Source of the DNA: Manihot esculenta
Lineage: Eukaryota > Streptophyta > Magnoliopsida > Malpighiales > Euphorbiaceae
Assembly: GCF_001659605.2 (NCBI RefSeq)
Contig: NC_035164.2
Span: forward strand, 4,853,870-4,917,869
Direction: 5' to 3'
Length of the DNA stretch: 64,000 nucleotides
Positions 1-13,800 of the stretch are shown one piece after another; the first letter of the stretch is position 1; every line of letters begins with the position of its first letter. The position numbers were made by a program, and so were the translations under genes. The notes under the pieces were generated by a model. It saw only the letters and a program-made list of their open reading frames with translations, was not told where the DNA came from and searched no databases.

Positions 1-593
1 TGAAAATTTTTTGATTAATAAAATAATCTTTAAAATAAATATTTTTATTTAATTATATCTATTAAATTCAATAATGTCCTCTTTTTTAATTATATTATTT
101 CCCCCTCCCCCCAATAATTAAAGAATTGTGGAAATTAAGTTTAAATTAAATTTAATATAATAGTACTTTTAAATTAATTTAAAAATTTTTAAAATTTCTT
201 TTAGCTTTTGAAACTTATGTAGATAATTTTTAATATTATTGAACATGGAATATTGACTGTAAATGTTTTAGTTAAACTTTTAATAGATTATCTTGTTGAT
301 ACTCAATAATATCGAGAATCCTATTCTTAAGTTTCAAAAGCTAAAAACTTTTAAATACTGTTAAAATTAAATTAAAAATACTATTTTGTTATTTTTAGTA
401 TTTGTCAATAAAAATTAAAAAAAAATGTGAAATTTAATTTAAAAATTAACTTTAACAATTGCTTAATTATTAGAGAGGAAAATAATGTATTTAACGAAAG
501 AGGACATGGTTGAATTTATTAATGATAAATAAAAAATTATTAAAATAAAATATTTATTTTAAATGACTATTTTATTAATGAAATAAAACTTCA
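1..593. mobile_element. Fold-back (long inverted repeat) MITE, left end at window edge
   Basis: The stretch folds on itself about position 272. A perfect 15-base inverted pair (AGCTTTTGAAACTTA at about 203-217 and its complement at about 329-343) forms the inner stem. Outer arms also pair: the segment with 'gtcctcttt' near 75-90 matches the complement of 'aaagaggac' near 497-505, and 'attaataaaata' near 14-25 matches the complement of the segment near 570-582. No reading frame is present. The outer ends pair down to the first bases of the window, so the true left end may lie just outside. It could be a Mutator- or hAT-type MITE; the superfamily is not determined. Confidence 0.6.
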
Positions 594-1000
594 TAGACTA
601 TATTGCAATTTACTGTTAACTTTTTGAAATTCAATTTAGTCTATTAGTTAAAATCATGACTAGTGTTAAAGTTTTGGCTTTATTGTCCAAGAAATAAAGT
701 TTAGAATATAAATATGATTTTCACAAACATTTGGATTATTTTATCCTATAGTCCATTTTTAAATGATAACATTTTTAACACTTCAACAGTAAGAAAAATA
801 ATATTTTGAACATAGAAAATGAAAAACTGGTAGAATAAAAATCTCTACTCCTAGAATCAAAATCAACACAAAGAAAAAGGAAAAAAAAAAAACAAAAAGA
901 AAAGTTCCAAAATCAGTTTCAAGGCGGACTCTATCATCCACTATCACATACTGCTCCCAAGCGATAATTATTAACAGTAGTGTGATCACTGCTACTCTCT

Positions 1001-1153
1001 TTAGCAGTAGGTGTATGACAGTACAACTGCTGTGCGCTTCTTCTTCACTGCAAACTTATACTTGTTTAGTGGTGCTGTAACATCAGCTCTTGATGTTGGG
1101 TCTGGTAGTGGGAGCTCTTCAATTTTTTGGTAGTAAGCAAAAATGTTGATGTG
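1001..1153 (-). pseudogene. Coding-like fragment, unknown protein, ends in a stop
   Basis: The minus strand is open for 50 codons and ends in TAA at 1001-1003. It has a protein-like composition: a Pro-rich start (EELPLPDPTSRADVT) followed by a basic patch (KFAVKKKRTAVVLS). There is no start codon and no convincing splice acceptor just upstream. I do not recognise the family. With the fragment at 2600-2848 on the same strand it could be the tail of a captured or dead gene; it could also be chance. Confidence 0.25.
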
Positions 1154-1856
1154 TTAAGAGAAATCATTTTAATAATGTATTTTTGTGGGATTACAGAAAT
1201 GATAATCGAGCTAAAGGAGTTTCATAAAGTTTAGCAGAGCATACAGTGAATTACTTATAGCAGCATTTATTAATTTTAAAGAGCTATTCAAACATTCAAG
1301 AGTTATATGCAATCAGAATCTTTCTCTGAGCTGCTAATATTTACTTTTTCCCCCAATTTTATATTTTTTTCTATATGGGTGCAGTTGAAACCTAAGATCT
1401 CTGTATTCTAAATCTATATGCTGCACAACTTCATTTGACTATGATTCATGAATTGAAACTGGATTTATTACATCCAGAACTAGTGATCAATGCATTAAAC
1501 ATTTTATTTGCTCATGCTTTCTACACCTTGTTCCTTTCAGATTACCTTCTCTATAATATATTGGACGTTGAAGTGCTTATCAATGTACAATGTCAACTTT
1601 TGTTGCACATATTTACCTAATTATATGCAATTTTAATTTCCTAAAAGAACTTAAAATAATTTTGGGAACATGTGAATAGTAAATTTAATTTGAAGCATTG
1701 TAGTTATTTTTTTTTACTTTTGGCATATCGTGATTGTGCTTTGCTACCTGCAAACCAACAGCCTTTTTTTTATTTGTAAATTTGCAGGACCTTTTTTTAA
1801 CAGTTTGTTTGAACTGTGTAGTCTGAGGTTTTGATTCTTACTATTTTGATTGCCAG

Positions 1857-4800
1857 TATGGTTTCATTTGGAGTGGAAGATTTTGCAAACTTGTATGGAG
1901 AATTGAAACCTTCTCAGTTTGCTGATGTAATGGCTCTCATGGGTGACAAATCTGATAACATTCCAGGTTACCTTGTGCATCTTTATCAATAATTAAATAA
2001 ATAATGCTGAATCACCTTTTAATTTTATACACAAATCTGTGAGTTATTTCATTCATGTGGTTATTTTCTTCCAAATTCAACTTAAGGGCAACGCTCTCTC
2101 CAGTGTGAAAACCTTTGCTACTAAAAAAGCATCCAAGACCTACTTCTGTCTTTGAACGAACTCTGGTGGAAGAAATAGTTTCTTCTAAGAGGACTGTCAC
2201 GCTTATGCACTGCACATTGTGAATCTTTATTTACAATAGTAGCCAAAGTGGTGAAACAAAAATCCTGACCCTATTAGAGCATTTTTTTTTTCTTCCGAAA
2301 CAAGATTAATGAAGGTTTAAATACTAGTTTCTGTTTCATCTCTGGCAGAAAACATCATGAAAAACATTTAGCTTCCTTTACAATATTTCTGTTGTCCCAA
2401 AGGAAAGGCATAGTAAAACCATTTGCTCCAAGTTGGTTTATCAATATTGATTTTAGAAATTGCCCTTGTAACCTATTCTTCCGCAAAGAGTTTCTCTAAC
2501 AATCTTGACCATTCTTAAAGAAAGATAGGACAACAGTAGAAACCTGCAATCTAGATCCCTGCAAAATCAGTGATCTCATGAACATTCAACCTACTATCTC
2601 TAAAAACCCTCTGCAGCATCAGACTCCAGCTCTTTTGCGAACTCTTTCACCTTTTACTGCAAGTCATCTTGTGAAAAAGGTTGAATTGATGATTGTCCCT
2701 GTGATTCACCAGAATAATTACAGTGCTCTTTCTTTGCTTTAAAACTTGAAGTCTTCCGATTAAGATAAGACTGTATATCTAGCCGTTGCTCAGATTTTAG
2801 GACAAACATGGGAAGCACTTGCAGATGCTTAAAATTGTAGAAGGAAATCTATTTGTAAGAATTGTTAAGCATCTTTCCTTTAATATCCAATTGAGTCTGA
2901 AGGTTCTATGACTAATGTTTTATTCTTAATAAATCCAGGAGTTGAAGGAATTGGAACCGTCCATGCTGTGCAACTGATCACTAAATTTGGTAATATGTCA
3001 TTTATTTAATTTTTTCATTTTGGAAATGTGGAAGAAGGCGAATATGTTCTTGCACTGTGTTATGGAAAGTTAAAATGTGTAATATTTCTTGCAAAGAAAT
3101 GGGACTTGTGATATGCCTCCAGCCCTCCACAGAATAATAATTCTGTAACTTGTTTTTATCCTCATTTCTTTTGGCAGGCACATTAGAGAATTTGCTACAA
3201 TGTGTTGATCAAGTAGAAGGGGAACGCATTAGAGAGGTAAAATGTCCAGTTACACTAAAATATAAATCAAGGGCTTCATAAAACTATTTCTATGTCCTAA
3301 ATTTATTAACAATTTGTGGTCAAAATGATTAAAATTACTTAGAAATTGTGGTGCTTATACTTTTTGTATAGTTTTACTAAGTATTTGTGAGTAGGTAATG
3401 CCAGCATCTCTAAATTGAGGCTTTCTTCTTTATCCTCTGTTTTGGAATGATGTAAAAAGAACCTTTTTTTTTTTTTGGGGGGGGGGGGGGTAGTGGTGGT
3501 GGAGGGAGTGGTGAAATGGTATCTCCAAAATTTTGGCCACGAGGAGTGTTATAGGTTATAGGTTATAGGAAGTAAATATGTTAATATAGGAAGTAAATAT
3601 TGATAGATGTGTTAGTCCTTTAATCTTAGAAATTACATGATCATAGGTTTGATTTCCTTTTCTTTCTAGGTATGGTTTCTCACGTGTAAATATGTTGTAA
3701 TCTCTATTTTAAAAAAGATAACAAATATTACCTTTCTATATAGTATTAGAGCCTCTCTCGTGAGATTTGAATTTCTTTTTTCCTGTTCTGTTTGGAGACT
3801 TAGGGCTCCTGTTATTTTAGGTTACCCATATAGGGTAACATTTGTCTCTCACTGCCCACCCGGACGCTAGAGCGTCGGTGAAGCTTTTCTGAAGAGTTGA
3901 CAATTGTCCGGCCGGCGAGTGAGCTTCATGCGCCACGACAATGTTTCTGACGCTGCCGTCCCACTCGTCAACGCGTGGAGGCGCGTCACATGTACGATGC
4001 TGTTCCTGTCACCCTCGCCAGAGTCGCCTCGAAGCTCCCTAGTCAGTTCTGTGGTCCGTTTGCCAGATTGGGTGTTGGGTAGAGGTGTTTTTGGGTTTGG
4101 ATCGCATTCTAGTAATGTTCACCTCCATTCTCTGGTACTATTCACGTCCTGTTTCTTTTGTTTCTATTGATTGTCATTGCTTTGGGTTGATTGTTCTCAT
4201 GGCTGAAGTTAAAAACACCGTAGCTGAGGTGATTCTGGTGATGACTAAAATCATGTAACACAAATTAAATGGATCTAATTTTCTGGATTGGAGTAAGACT
4301 ATCTGTATTTATTTTCGAAGTATCAAAATGGATGATCATCTTACTAAGGATTCTCCAATTGATGAAACTAGAAAAAATTGGATGAGGGATGATGCTCGAT
4401 TATTTTTGCAGATCCGAAATTCTATTCATAGTGAGGTAATCAGCCTCATTAATTACTGTGAATTTGTTAAAGAATTAATGGATTATTTGGAGTTTTTATA
4501 TTTTGGCAAATGGAATATTTCTCGTATTTATGATGTGTGTAAGGCGTTTTATCGAGCTAAGAAACATGATAGAACTCTGACCTCCTATTTTATGGATTGT
4601 AAAAGAGTGTACGAGGAACTTAATGTCTTGATGCCTTTTAGTACAGATGTGAAAACTCAACAAGCTCAACGAAAGCAAATAACTGTTATGAGCTTTCGTG
4701 CAGGTCTCCCTCCAGAGTTTGAGACAGCTAAATCTTATATTCTTTTTAACTCTGAAATATCATCGTTACATGATGTTTTGTTGCGTACAGAGTTTTCAAT

Positions 4801-7800
4801 TCCTTCACACACCACTAGTGCTCTTATTAGTCGCAATGATAGTGGCAGACAGAATAACAGAGGTGGGCATAAGGGAGGTTTTAATGGTGGTAGCGGATCT
4901 CAGCGTCCTGGAGAAGCAGTTCCTATTTCTGACTCCGATGGAATCATTTGTTATTACTGCTATGAAACTGGACATACTAAGAAGACATGCCTGAAACTTC
5001 AGAATAAGAATCAATGTTTACAAACGGCGCATATGACAGTTGAGGCCACTTCTAACTAGGGAATTTTGATATTTGCAGATGAGTATGCACAATTCACTCT
5101 ATGCCAAGCATCTCTGAAATCCTCTAACTCCTCTATCACGGCAATTGCTGAGTCAGATAACTCTACTGCATGTCTTGTGTCTTCATCCTCCAAATGGGTT
5201 ATTGATTCTGGTGCTATCAATCATATGTCAGGTAATTCTACCCTTTTATCCAATCTTAAGTCTTATACATCGTCTTCTTATGTTACTCTTGCTGATGACA
5301 CCAAATCTTCTGTCATGAGTTCTAGACATGTCAACTTAACTCATTCCCTTTTTGTATCCTCTGTGTCATGTCTTCCTAAGTTCTCCTTTAATTTGCCTTC
5401 CGTTAGTAAACTCACTCGTGCACTGAATTGTTGTCTCATTCTTTCTTGATCATTGTGTTTTTCAGAATCTTTTGACGAAGCAGATTATTAGTAGAGAGCG
5501 CGAGTCAGAGGGTCTTTACATCTTGGATCAGCAACTACCTAGATTTCTTGCATGTTCCACGAGTTTAACGCTTTTTGATGTTCAATGTCGTTTGGGGCAC
5601 CCTTCTCTCTCGGTTTTGAAGAATTTATGTTCACAATTTCACTCCTGTTTGTTTTAGATTGTGAGTGTTGTCAATTGGCCAAACATCACCGTTTACCTAC
5701 AGTATCTCGAGTCAATAAACGGGCTTCGTCCCCCTTTGAGTTAGTACATTCAGATGTTTGGAGTTCTTGTCCTATCATATCTAAGTCTGGTTTTAAGTAA
5801 TTTGTTACTTTTATTGATAATTTCTCTCGCACTATTTGGTTATTTTTAATGAAGAGTCGTTCATAATTATTCTCTATCTTTTGTGCTTTTTATGCTGGAA
5901 TGCAAACTCAATTCAATATTTTCATTCGAATATTGCAAAGTGATAATACTAAAGAGTATATTTCTGGGAAATTTCAATTTTATTTGTTACAAATAGGGAT
6001 TTTTCATCAGTCTTCCTGTATTGACACTCTTCACAGAATGGGTTGCCGAAAGAAAAAATCGACATCTTCTTGAAGTAGCTAAAGCTCTCTTATTCCAAAT
6101 GAAAGTACCTAAATGCTTTTGGACTGATGTTGTATCCACTGCTTGTTCTCTGATCAATATCATGTCCTCCTCCGTCTTTCATGGTGATATCCCTTATAAC
6201 ATTTTGTTTTCCATTAAATCTTTATTTCCTATTGAGCCACGTATCTTTAATTGTACTTATTTGTTCATAATGTTCGTCCATAGGTAACTAAATTGGATCC
6301 CAAATCACACAAATGCCTTTCTTGGCTACGCTCGACTTCAAAAAGAGTATCGTTGTTTTTCTCCTGATCTTAATCGGTACCTTGTACATGTTGATATAAC
6401 ATTCTTTGAATCCACTCCGTTCTTTCCACCATCATCTGTATATGACATCTAGGGGGAGGAATATGACCTCTTGTTATACAATGTTCGCTCTCTGTCTCTT
6501 CATACTCTTCCTGCACTTTCCGCTCATGTGTCAAGTCGCCCTTCCATTTTTCATGTTTATTCTAGACGTTTAGAGGACTCTGACTCTGCTCTGCTACTAG
6601 CTTCTTCGTCGATAGACCCTGCTCCCACCGATTCTTTATCGTTTGATTTGGATTTGTCCATTGCTCTTCGCAAAGGTAAACGTATTTGCATTCATCCTAT
6701 TTTTCCTTGTCTCTTATGGTCATTTATCCTCTTCTTCTAGTTGTTTTACCACTGCTTTAGATTCTTTTTCAATCCCCAAAACTATTATTGAGACTTTATT
6801 CCATCCTGGTTGGCATGTTGAGATGGAATAAGAAATGATGGCCTTAGACACTAATGGTACCTAGGAGTTGATGTTCTTGCTCCCAAGAAAGCGAGATATT
6901 GGGTGTAAATGGGTGTTTGCAGTGCAAGTAAATCCTCATAAATCTGTTGCTCGCCTCAAGGCCTGTTTAGTGGCCAAAGGTTATGTTCAAACTTATAGAG
7001 TTGACTATTCTGATATGTGCTCTCCAGTTTCCAAGCTTGCATCTGTTCGATTATTTATTTCCTTGGCAGTTACACATGATTAGTTTTTGCATCAATTGGA
7101 TATTAAAAATGTTTTTCTCCATAGTGACCTTCAGGAGGAGGTTTACATTGAGCAACCACCTAGTTTTATTGCTCAGGAGGAGTTAGGCAAAGTTTGTAGA
7201 TTTCGAAAATTCCTCTATGGCTTGAAACGGAGTACTCGGGCATGGTTTGGCTGATTTAGTGAGGTGGTCTAACAGTTTGGAATGAAGATGAGTAAGTATG
7301 ATCACTCAGTGGTTTATAGAAATTCTGATAGTGGAGTAATTTTGCATGTAGCATGTGGATGATATTGTTATCATAAGAAGTGACGTTGCTAGCATTACAT
7401 CCCTAAAAGAATTTCTGAAAATGCAATTTCATACAAAGATTTGGGCTCTTTGAAATATTTTTTGGGCATTGAAGTTATGCTGCATAAGAAAGACATTTTC
7501 TTATCTCAAAGAAAATATGTTCTTGATTTGTTGGCAGAAACAGGAAAATTGGGTGCTAAGCCTTATAGTGTACCAATGACCCCTGATCTTCAACTTATCA
7601 TAGAAGACAGTGAGTCATTTGTAGATCCTGAATTGTATAGAAGGTTAGTTGGCAAGCTGAATTATTTGACGGTGACTCGTCTTGATATTGTATATTCAGT
7701 GAGTGTGGTAAGTCAGTTTACGTCTTCTCCTACTGTTGCTTAAGTGGGATGCTGTGGGACAAATTCTTTGCTACTTGAAAGGGGCTCCAGGACGAGGCTT

Positions 7801-10800
7801 CTTCTATAGTAACCATGGGCACTCAAATATTGAATGTTTTTATGATGCTGATTGACAGATTTGAAGGTTGATAGGAGGTCAACCATGGGATATTGTGTTT
7901 TTGTATGAGGTAACCTGGTCTAATGGAGAAAAAAGAAGCAGAATATGGTCTCTCGTTCTAGTGTTGAATTTGAATATCAAGCCATGACACAAGTCGTATG
8001 TGAAGTCTTGTGGATGCGTCAACTGTTAGAAGAGGTTGGATTCACAAATTCGGTGTCTGCTAAGTTGTTGTGTGATAATCAAGCAGCTATCCACATTGTC
8101 TCTAATCCAGTATTTCATGAGAGAACTAAACATATCGAGATTGACTGTCATTTTGTTCATGAGAAGGTCCAACAAAAGATAATATCAACTAGACATATTA
8201 GAATTGGAGAACAATTAGGAGATATCTTCACTCAAGCTCTAAATAGGACTCGGGTTGATTATATGTGTAACAAGTTGGACATGATTAACATCTATGCTAC
8301 AACTTGATGGAGAGTGTTATAGGTTATAGGAAGTAAATATGTTAATATAGAAAATAAATATCGATAGATGTGTTAATTGCTTAATCTTAAAAATTGCATG
8401 AACATAGGTTTGATTTTCTTTCCTTTTTAGATATGGTTTCTCATGTATAAATATGTTGTAATCTCTTTTGTAAAAAAGATAACAAATATTACTTTTCTAC
8501 AATGAGAAAGTGACCGACAGAAAATATCCACTATGCTTTCCTATATAGGCCTGCAAAAACCTCGTCAAATTGAAGAGAAAGGGAAACAGAAGTCCTGCTC
8601 TTCTTCATTAAATGATGAAATTATGTCCTGTCCTCTTAGAACTAACTTATATCTAGCCTTTGCATTCCATGAAATTACCTCCTCATTCTCTTTCTGTGTG
8701 TCTGTCTTTTCACTCAGTGTTATCCTGCAGGTAGCCACATATTGTGTTCATGTCCCCTTAGTTGCAGGCTTAGAAAATTTTGTGCATGTGCATGTAAACA
8801 ATGTTTTAATCTTGTGAGAATTACTGTGTAATTTTAATTTTTCCTTTCACAATTCTCTCTTCCAATAAAAGAAAGAACACTGCAATGTTCTATAACTTTT
8901 CTATCCCCTCATTTTCTCTCCCTTCTACCCTATTAGCTAAACACAATGTTAATATGTTACTATGCAAGGTGGTTTCTTAATATTCTATGATTGAAGTAAA
9001 AAAATCAGCTAAAATTTTCTTCGAGTTGTTTATTGATGATTAAAACCCTTTCCATATTTGATTTATAGTAAATGGGTTACCACCTGAAGCTATAACTACA
9101 AATTCTTGTATACAGCTGCAACAGTATTGTACTAGTCTCAGTGTCTTATCCTATTCTTAGTGTTGTTACAGTGATACTAGATATATGTTTGTGCAATTTT
9201 CTAGGCAGAGAATGAATAAATCAAAACATATGTATATTTTTTTTTTCCATACGAGATATTACACCTATCATGAAACAAGTTAAATGTCCTGCTGCCTTTT
9301 ATAATTCTGGGGAAAATACCTGTCTCTTATTTAGTTCTCACTAACTAACATCAGTACAGAAATACCTTTTGCATTTTTCCTATAGCTTTACCTTTTCCTT
9401 TTCCTCATATTGCTAAATCATTTTGTTTGTCTCTGCCTCTTTCCATCTTCTTACAGGCCTTGCAAGCAAATGCTGATCAGGCTATCTTAAGCAAGAACTT
9501 GGTAATTTTTGTATGCCTTGCTATTTTACGTTTGTTCTTATGGATTTTTACTTTTAGGCTTCTTGAAGTGAATAAACAGCTTAGTGAAGCTAATCTACTT
9601 GTGCATTTGTGATCTATGACCCAAGGCTTGTATTGTACCAATGAGCATTAGAGTAAAATGCAGCAACATATAGCCTCTTTGTAATTGATATCAAAAGATG
9701 CTATCTGGAATGCCTTTTGATGTAGGATAGACCTAGACAGATGAATTTTCAAATGGAACATGGGTATTATATGCATTATAGGATCAGTAAATGACTGTCC
9801 AATTTCACTCTTCTTACTAGGGATAGGGGAGAGCAGAATTTGGTTCAAACACAAATAACTAACGAAATTTAATAAAAAAATTTGGTTCAGTTTATTATTG
9901 GTTTGATTTTATAATTTAGAAAAAATCGGTTTTGTTGGAAAAGAATTTCTAGTGAACCCAGAATGAACGGATATAAATATAATTTCAAAATACAAGTTAA
10001 GGTTAACATGCTTGTAGTATAGTCAGCTATCCATTTTTTTGAACCTCTGTAGGTATTGGGTTCAATTTTAAGTACTGACATTCTCTTATATTTTGGTTTT
10101 GGACTCAATACCAATTAAATCCTAGCCATGATATTTTCCATGCTAGCTGTCCAGCCTCGGCAACCCAGCCACCACTTCAGTGCCCCGTCAACCAAAAAAA
10201 ATGACAGCACCCCTTTTTTCTAATAAGACAGGTTGTTTTCAATTTTATCATTTGTTTTGGCTAGAAGCAATTCTAAAGTAATGAAGATTGTATTTTCATT
10301 GGTTAGGCTTGTCTAATTGAAAGTTCATGTTTTGGACTTTCATGAAGAGAATACAAGATGGAGTTGATGACTTAAACAATTAGTTTATAGATGTCATTGG
10401 ATAGGTAAAAATGGTGATGGTCTTTGTAATAAAATAGATTTGTGGAAAAATTGTATATTTTCTCTATTGAATAAGTGTGTTTATATGCAGATTATAAAAT
10501 CTTATTAAGATAACTCTTAAGAATCCTCAATCAATCAATTAGTATCAATTAGCCTATAATTTTGCAATCTCCTTTAGTTATGTACAAATTATGTTCATAA
10601 TCTAACCCTCCCCTCAAGTTGGAACATAAATGTTTGTCATGCCTAACTTGTTACAAAGATATTCTATTGGAGGCTCATTTAAAGCCTTGGTTTGCTCTCT
10701 TACCTACACATAACCGGTGGAAATTAAATTTTCTTGAATTTTCTCACAAATGAAATGACAATCAATTTTAATATGCTTTCATTTGTGATATACTGGATTG

Positions 10801-13800
10801 AAAACAATGTGGAGAGCAGCCTGATTATCATTCCAAAATTTCGTGGGTGATGCAACATCTATACTAACTTTTAGCAAATGATTTATCCATAAAATCTCTA
10901 AAAGTGAATTGAGCTATGGTCCTGTATTTTAACTTGGCACTGGATGTAAATACGACATTTTGCTTCTTACTTTTCCAAGACATTAGGTATCCCCCAACAA
11001 ACATACAGTAGCTTGTAGTCGACTTTCTATTATTTTTGGAACCTGCTCAACAACATTTGAAAAACACTCAACTGTAATATGTCAATGATCACCGTAGAGT
11101 ATACCGAATCAAGAAGTCCTTTAGATAATATAGAATTTGTTCTAGAGTGGCCCAATGTTTAACTGTAGATGCAGACATGAACTGGCTTATAATGGTTACT
11201 ACAAAAGCAATATCTAGCTCGGTCATCACCGTAAGATAGTTCAATTTTTCAACCAACCTTCTGTATCTCTCTGAGTCATCATAGGGATCTTCATCGTGAG
11301 ACATACATTAAGAATCATTGTGTGCTATAGCGTTTAGCTCCCAACTTTCTAGCTTCTGCAAGTCAAGGATATACTTCCTTTTAGACAAGAAAATTTCTTT
11401 TTACTCCTCGATACTTCTACTCCCAAAAAATACTTAAACTAATCCAAGTTTTTGGTATGAAAACTCACATGCAATAAAGATTTGAGAGAAGAGACCCTGC
11501 ATTATCATTCTCTGTAATGACAATATCAACATACACAAGAAGAGAATAATACCAGCATCTGAATGTCTATAAAAGACTGAGTGATCACATTTCCTTTTTT
11601 TTCAAATCTAAAATTTTGAACTTCACTGAACTTACCAAACCAAGCACGGGACTCTGCTTCAAATTATACAAAAATTTCTTCAAACGATATAATTTCCCAT
11701 ACTCCCCCTGAGCAACAAACCTAGATGGTTGCTCCATATATACCTCCTCTTAGAGGTCACCATGTAGAAAGACTTTCTTGATATTGAGGCGGTGTAAAGG
11801 CCAATACTAAGAAACAACTAAGAAAATGAATAAGTGAACCAAGATCATTTTGGCCACAGTGGAATAAGTTTTAGAATAGTTAACTTCTTAGGTTTGTGTG
11901 TCCTTTATAGTCAACTCCATAGGTTTGTGTGTATCCTTTAGCGACATGACGGACCTTGAGACTCGCTATGGAATCATCTGGATTGATTTTGATGGCAAAC
12001 ACCCATGTATAGCCCATAGTCTTCTTGCCATGCTGTAAATCCACTAGCTTCTAAGTATGATTTTCATCTAGAGCCTTGATCAGTTGATCTCCTCAAGCAT
12101 TGTAATATGCCATTCAGAATGGGGAGGTCAAGGTCACTTGATGGTGGATCCGATAGCAAAGAAGACTCTGGTGCAGGACTTGTATGATTGGGTATTAGTC
12201 TTTTAGAGTAAACTTGAACCATTAGCGGTTTAGCAAAAGGCTGTGTACTATAAGAAATCCCTTTAGTGGGTTGTGGAGGAGAAGATAAACTAGTGGAGAT
12301 CTCATTATCTTATGTGACCCTATAGATGAGCCACTCATCTTTCTCCTCTTGACCAATAGATGGTTGTGCTGTAGAGAAGAAAGGGAGTTTCTCAGGAAAG
12401 ACCACAGCAATTGAAACTAAATATTTGTCCACAGCAATTGAAACTAAATATTTGTTAAGGTTTGGAGAGTTACACTGATATCCCTTTTGGCAAGGAGAAT
12501 ATCCCAAGAAGATGCACTTTTAAGTTTTAGGATTAAACTTAGTCACATTAGGTTGGACATCCTGAACATAACAAGTACTGCAAAAAAATATGTAATTCTA
12601 ATGGAAACAATGACTTATTAGGAAAGAGTACACCATATGAAGTATCTCCATTCGGTACCGAGGAGAGCATATGATTAATAAAAAAACATGCGATAGAGAC
12701 AGTGTTAGCCCAGCATTACTTAGGAAATTGCATTTGGAATAACAGGACACGAGCAGTCTCAAGAAGATACCTATTCTTCCTTTCGGCAATCCCATTTTGA
12801 GCAGGTGTATCCACACATGATGATTGATGAAGAATACCATATTGAGTCATATAAGTCTGAAATAAGTTTGGAATGAGCCTGACATATCTTCTTTAGCATT
12901 GTCACTTTGCAAAATGTGCATATAAGCATTAAATTGAGTATTGATTTCAGCACAAAAAGTATAAAAATAAGAAAATACCTAAGAAAAAACCTCATAATGA
13001 TGTTCATAAAATAAATCTAAGTCATTCTAGAAAAATATCTACAAAAGTGACAGAAGGCCCCCAAACATCTAAATAAACTAATTCAACATGTTTATTGACT
13101 CTAGAATTTAAAGAGGTTCAATTCACATTCTATTGAAAATACTTCTTGAAATTGAGAGCATAGCTTCTTCAAAACTGAACAAAAAGGATGTCTTGATCGA
13201 CAATGTGTTTTGAGTAGAGAGACGATATTGAAACAAGCAACTGAACGAGGCACTCACTCGTCCAAAATGTAGAGGCCACTGGATACATGTTTTTTACCAA
13301 TAATCTGTTTCGTCATAAGATCCTAGAAGAGATAGTGATTGGGGAAGAATGAGACAAAAATTTAGGTTTTTGGTAAGTTTACTCACAGAGATTAAGTTAA
13401 ATGCAAGATTTGGTAAACTTAATACAAAAAATAGGATAATAGAAGGAATAGGCTTAACAGTACTAGAACCCTCAATAATATAAGTTGTCCCATCAGCTAT
13501 GATAACAAGAGAAGGTGTTTTATGTGATCGAAAGCTGGCAAAGATATGAGGATTATCTGTCATGTGATCCGTGGCACTAGAATCAATAACCTACTTGTGT
13601 GAGGAGCTTTATGTGATTGAAAGCTAGCAAACGTATGAGGATCACCTGTCATATGATTCGTGGCACTAGAATCAATGACCTACTTGTGTGAGAGGAGATA
13701 AGACAAGTTTTACCTGATTTAGTATTAGTAGTTACTGGAGTAGACCCTCTCAACAGATCTTGATACCGAGCATAGTCTTCAACTAAGATGAGAATAGTTT

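Larger units (their letters stand above)
3547..8501 (+). mobile_element. Ty1/Copia retrotransposon 1 (decayed, full-length) in exonuclease intron 3
   Basis: A pair of direct repeats bounds a Copia body in the usual order gag, protease, integrase, RT, RNase H. The LTRs are 194 and 187 bp, the difference being one extra TTATAGG unit in the 5' copy. The primer-binding site TAGTATTAGAGCC at 3741-3753 resembles the usual TGGTATCAGAGCC. Flanking 5-mers are AGGAG on the left and ATGAG on the right (4 of 5 identical), so the target duplication is decayed. LTR divergence and many frameshifts and stops indicate an old insertion. Confidence 0.9.

Noticed and set aside
1435..1620. 61-codon + strand frame as an upstream exonuclease exon
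   Set aside because: It has no similarity to the 5'-3' exonuclease N-terminal domain and no fitting splice phase to 1857.
3904..4170. 88-codon frame in the Copia 1 leader
   Set aside because: It precedes the gag start at 4199 and lies in the GC-rich untranslated leader; no domain or homology recognised.
9830..9925. Short GGTTCAGTTTATTATTGGTTTG-like patch resembling the 31261-31710 MITE
   Set aside because: Too short and diverged to assign.
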